Origin: Gnetum montanum
Taxonomy: Eukaryota > Streptophyta > Gnetopsida > Gnetales > Gnetaceae
Length of the DNA: 35,648 nt
Direction: 5' to 3'
Assembly: GCA_015680685.1 (NCBI GenBank)
Contig: MNCI01012724.1
Span: forward strand, 1-35,648
Of the stretch, positions 34,640 to 35,648 are shown in pieces (the stretch's first letter is position 1; each line of letters starts with the position of its first letter). A program made the translations under genes and the position numbers. The notes below the pieces were generated by a model. The model saw nothing but the letters and a program-made list of their open reading frames with translations. It ran no database searches and was not told the origin of the DNA.

Positions 34640-35310
34640 TAACAAACAATCAATGAGTGCTTATAGTGTGGATTTGCGTCAATTGTACAACATTTTATTT
34701 GAGTGGAATTGTACCTAGACACATTCCATAAACAGTAATAAGATCAAGATTGATTCATATTCATTACAGCACTTTGACTTAGAATAGATTTACTTTTAAT
34801 GCAATTTACTTTTGATGTACTTAGTTAATATTTACATTTTTAGGCATATTAATCAATTGGTGGAATGAGCACAACCAGTTTCAAGCATAAACATGTATTC
34901 CCTTGGTAAGAGTAGTAGTGTTATTACTTGGTTTGCCCAGTAGCATAAAAATTGGTAATCTTATTACTGGATATGTGAGTTTAGGATGTGTATGGCAAGT
35001 TGGGAATGGACACTCCTTATCTTTAGGCTAGCTTAGAATTTATTTTCTTATTATTAATTAGATTAATTAATTAATTTATATATTATCATTCAATTAATTT
35101 AAGGGCCACACAACATTAATAATCATATGCCTCACTTTGGACTAAACCATACATGACTAAACTACCACTAGTCTAAGTGAGAAGACAACGACCTATGATC
35201 AATGCTTAACAATCTAGACACTACACTAGTCCCATTCACGGAATTCAACTAGATTGCACGTGAATGCTTGTGATTCGTATGGTTGGGCATAGGGGGTATC
35301 CACTAGTCTT
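34640..35310 (+). mobile_element. Degenerate LTR related to the solo LTR family
   Basis: Several blocks match the other two LTRs in order: AGTGTGGATT with AATTGTACAACAT (34657), CCCTTGGTAAGAGTAGTAGTG (34900), TTGGTTTGCCCAGTAGC (34930), GGACTAAACCATACATGACT (35140) and TGTGATTCGTATGGTTGGGC (35268). The terminal ACTCATCA is mutated and the start is not certain. If the purine run at about 33735 is its polypurine tract, the LTR would start near 33750 and be about 1.5 kb long, with an ATAAATA box near 34266. Confidence 0.65.
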
Positions 35311-35414
35311 TAAACATGAATATTAATAATTGATAGAAATTTAAACTTCATTTTCTTGATACTAGCCATTCAATTGATATTTATGTCAAACATATTTTGT
35401 ATGTTTTTAAGGGT

Positions 35415-35648
35415 AATATGGATGATATCTATCTTGGCCTTCTACAAAATCATGGGAATCATTGCTCAATCTAGAAGTTGTTGATTGATTGTGTTAAAGG
35501 AAGAATTCAATCTTGGACATCCATTTTCCTCACATCACTAGGTAGGCTTCTTCTTGCCTACACTATTTTAATTAATATCATTATATATTTAGTCACTTTA
35601 GCATTGCCTCTCTAAGAAGTGAATATAGAAAAAATTCTTTACCTTTTA
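35415..35648 (+). pseudogene. Plant L1-like LINE reverse-transcriptase fragment (thumb region)
   Basis: The plus frame reads YLGLLQNHGNHC (Tyr at 35430), one stop, KLLIDCVKGRIQSW, then FLTSLGRLLLAYTIL. This follows the plant LINE pattern YLG...LID...W...GR..L....L, with the usual spacing of about 29 residues from YLG to Trp. A TAG at 35472 and a TAA after LALPL break it. The frame runs into the 41-bp terminal repeat, so the fragment is cut by the contig end. Confidence 0.6.
35608..35648. repeat. Right copy of 41-bp terminal direct repeat
   Basis: Identical to positions 1-41. It lies inside the LINE-like frame, which would continue at position 42 if the two ends are truly joined. Confidence 0.95.

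Noticed and set aside
1-35648. Complete circular plasmid or viral genome
   Set aside because: The ends match by 41 bp, but the content is intron-bearing plant genes and decayed retroelements. No replication or capsid genes are present.

Overview
The window looks like nuclear DNA of a large-genome land plant. It has one multi-exon NLR-type (NB-ARC plus LRR) resistance-like gene with plant GT-AG introns, surrounded by LTR-retrotransposon debris, a satellite-like array and a LINE fragment. There is no operon structure, rRNA, tRNA or CRISPR. A gymnosperm would fit (AT-rich, repeat-laden, decayed Ty3/gypsy elements), but that is inference only.

Layout. 1-2.2 kb: AT-rich DNA with no supported gene. 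2.64-7.64 kb, plus strand: a seven-exon NLR-like gene. Splice phases agree at every junction except for one apparent 1-nt deletion in exon 3. The P-loop lysine and the MHD motif are replaced, and a long acidic block sits inside the nucleotide-binding domain. 7.65-14.35 kb: AT-rich intergenic DNA holding a minus-strand decayed reading frame (10.08-11.54 kb) and a block of TGCGA palindromes (13.08-13.68 kb). 14.35-14.83 kb: minus-strand SWIM zinc-finger fragment, cut off by a tandem array with a period of about 566 bp (14.83-18.67 kb). Inside the array is a cleanly delimited 798-bp solo LTR with a 5-bp target duplication.

18.7-28.9 kb: a Ty3/gypsy-like element with a TATA-bearing leader, decayed gag, a degenerate CCHC region and a retropepsin-like domain, but no recognisable RT, RNase H or integrase. 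It is followed by about eight copies of a 26-27-bp repeat. On the opposite strand (28.30 to 24.60 kb) lies a decayed spliced gene of at least seven exons. Its six GT-AG introns keep reading phase, and its N-terminus resembles the FCP1-like branch of the HAD phosphatase superfamily with catalytic residues lost. This is the most unusual object in the window.

29-33.4 kb: a second LTR element, decayed, with a coiled-coil-rich internal region, polypurine tract and a 957-bp 3' LTR of the same family as the solo LTR. 33.4-35.3 kb: remnant of a third, related element. 35.4 kb to the end: plant L1-like LINE reverse-transcriptase fragment. The last 41 bases exactly repeat the first 41, so the contig is terminally redundant: an assembly overlap, a tandem array or a circular molecule.

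The genes do not form a pathway. The NLR-like gene is the only plausible host gene, and it shows signs of being non-canonical or decaying. Everything else is repeat-derived.
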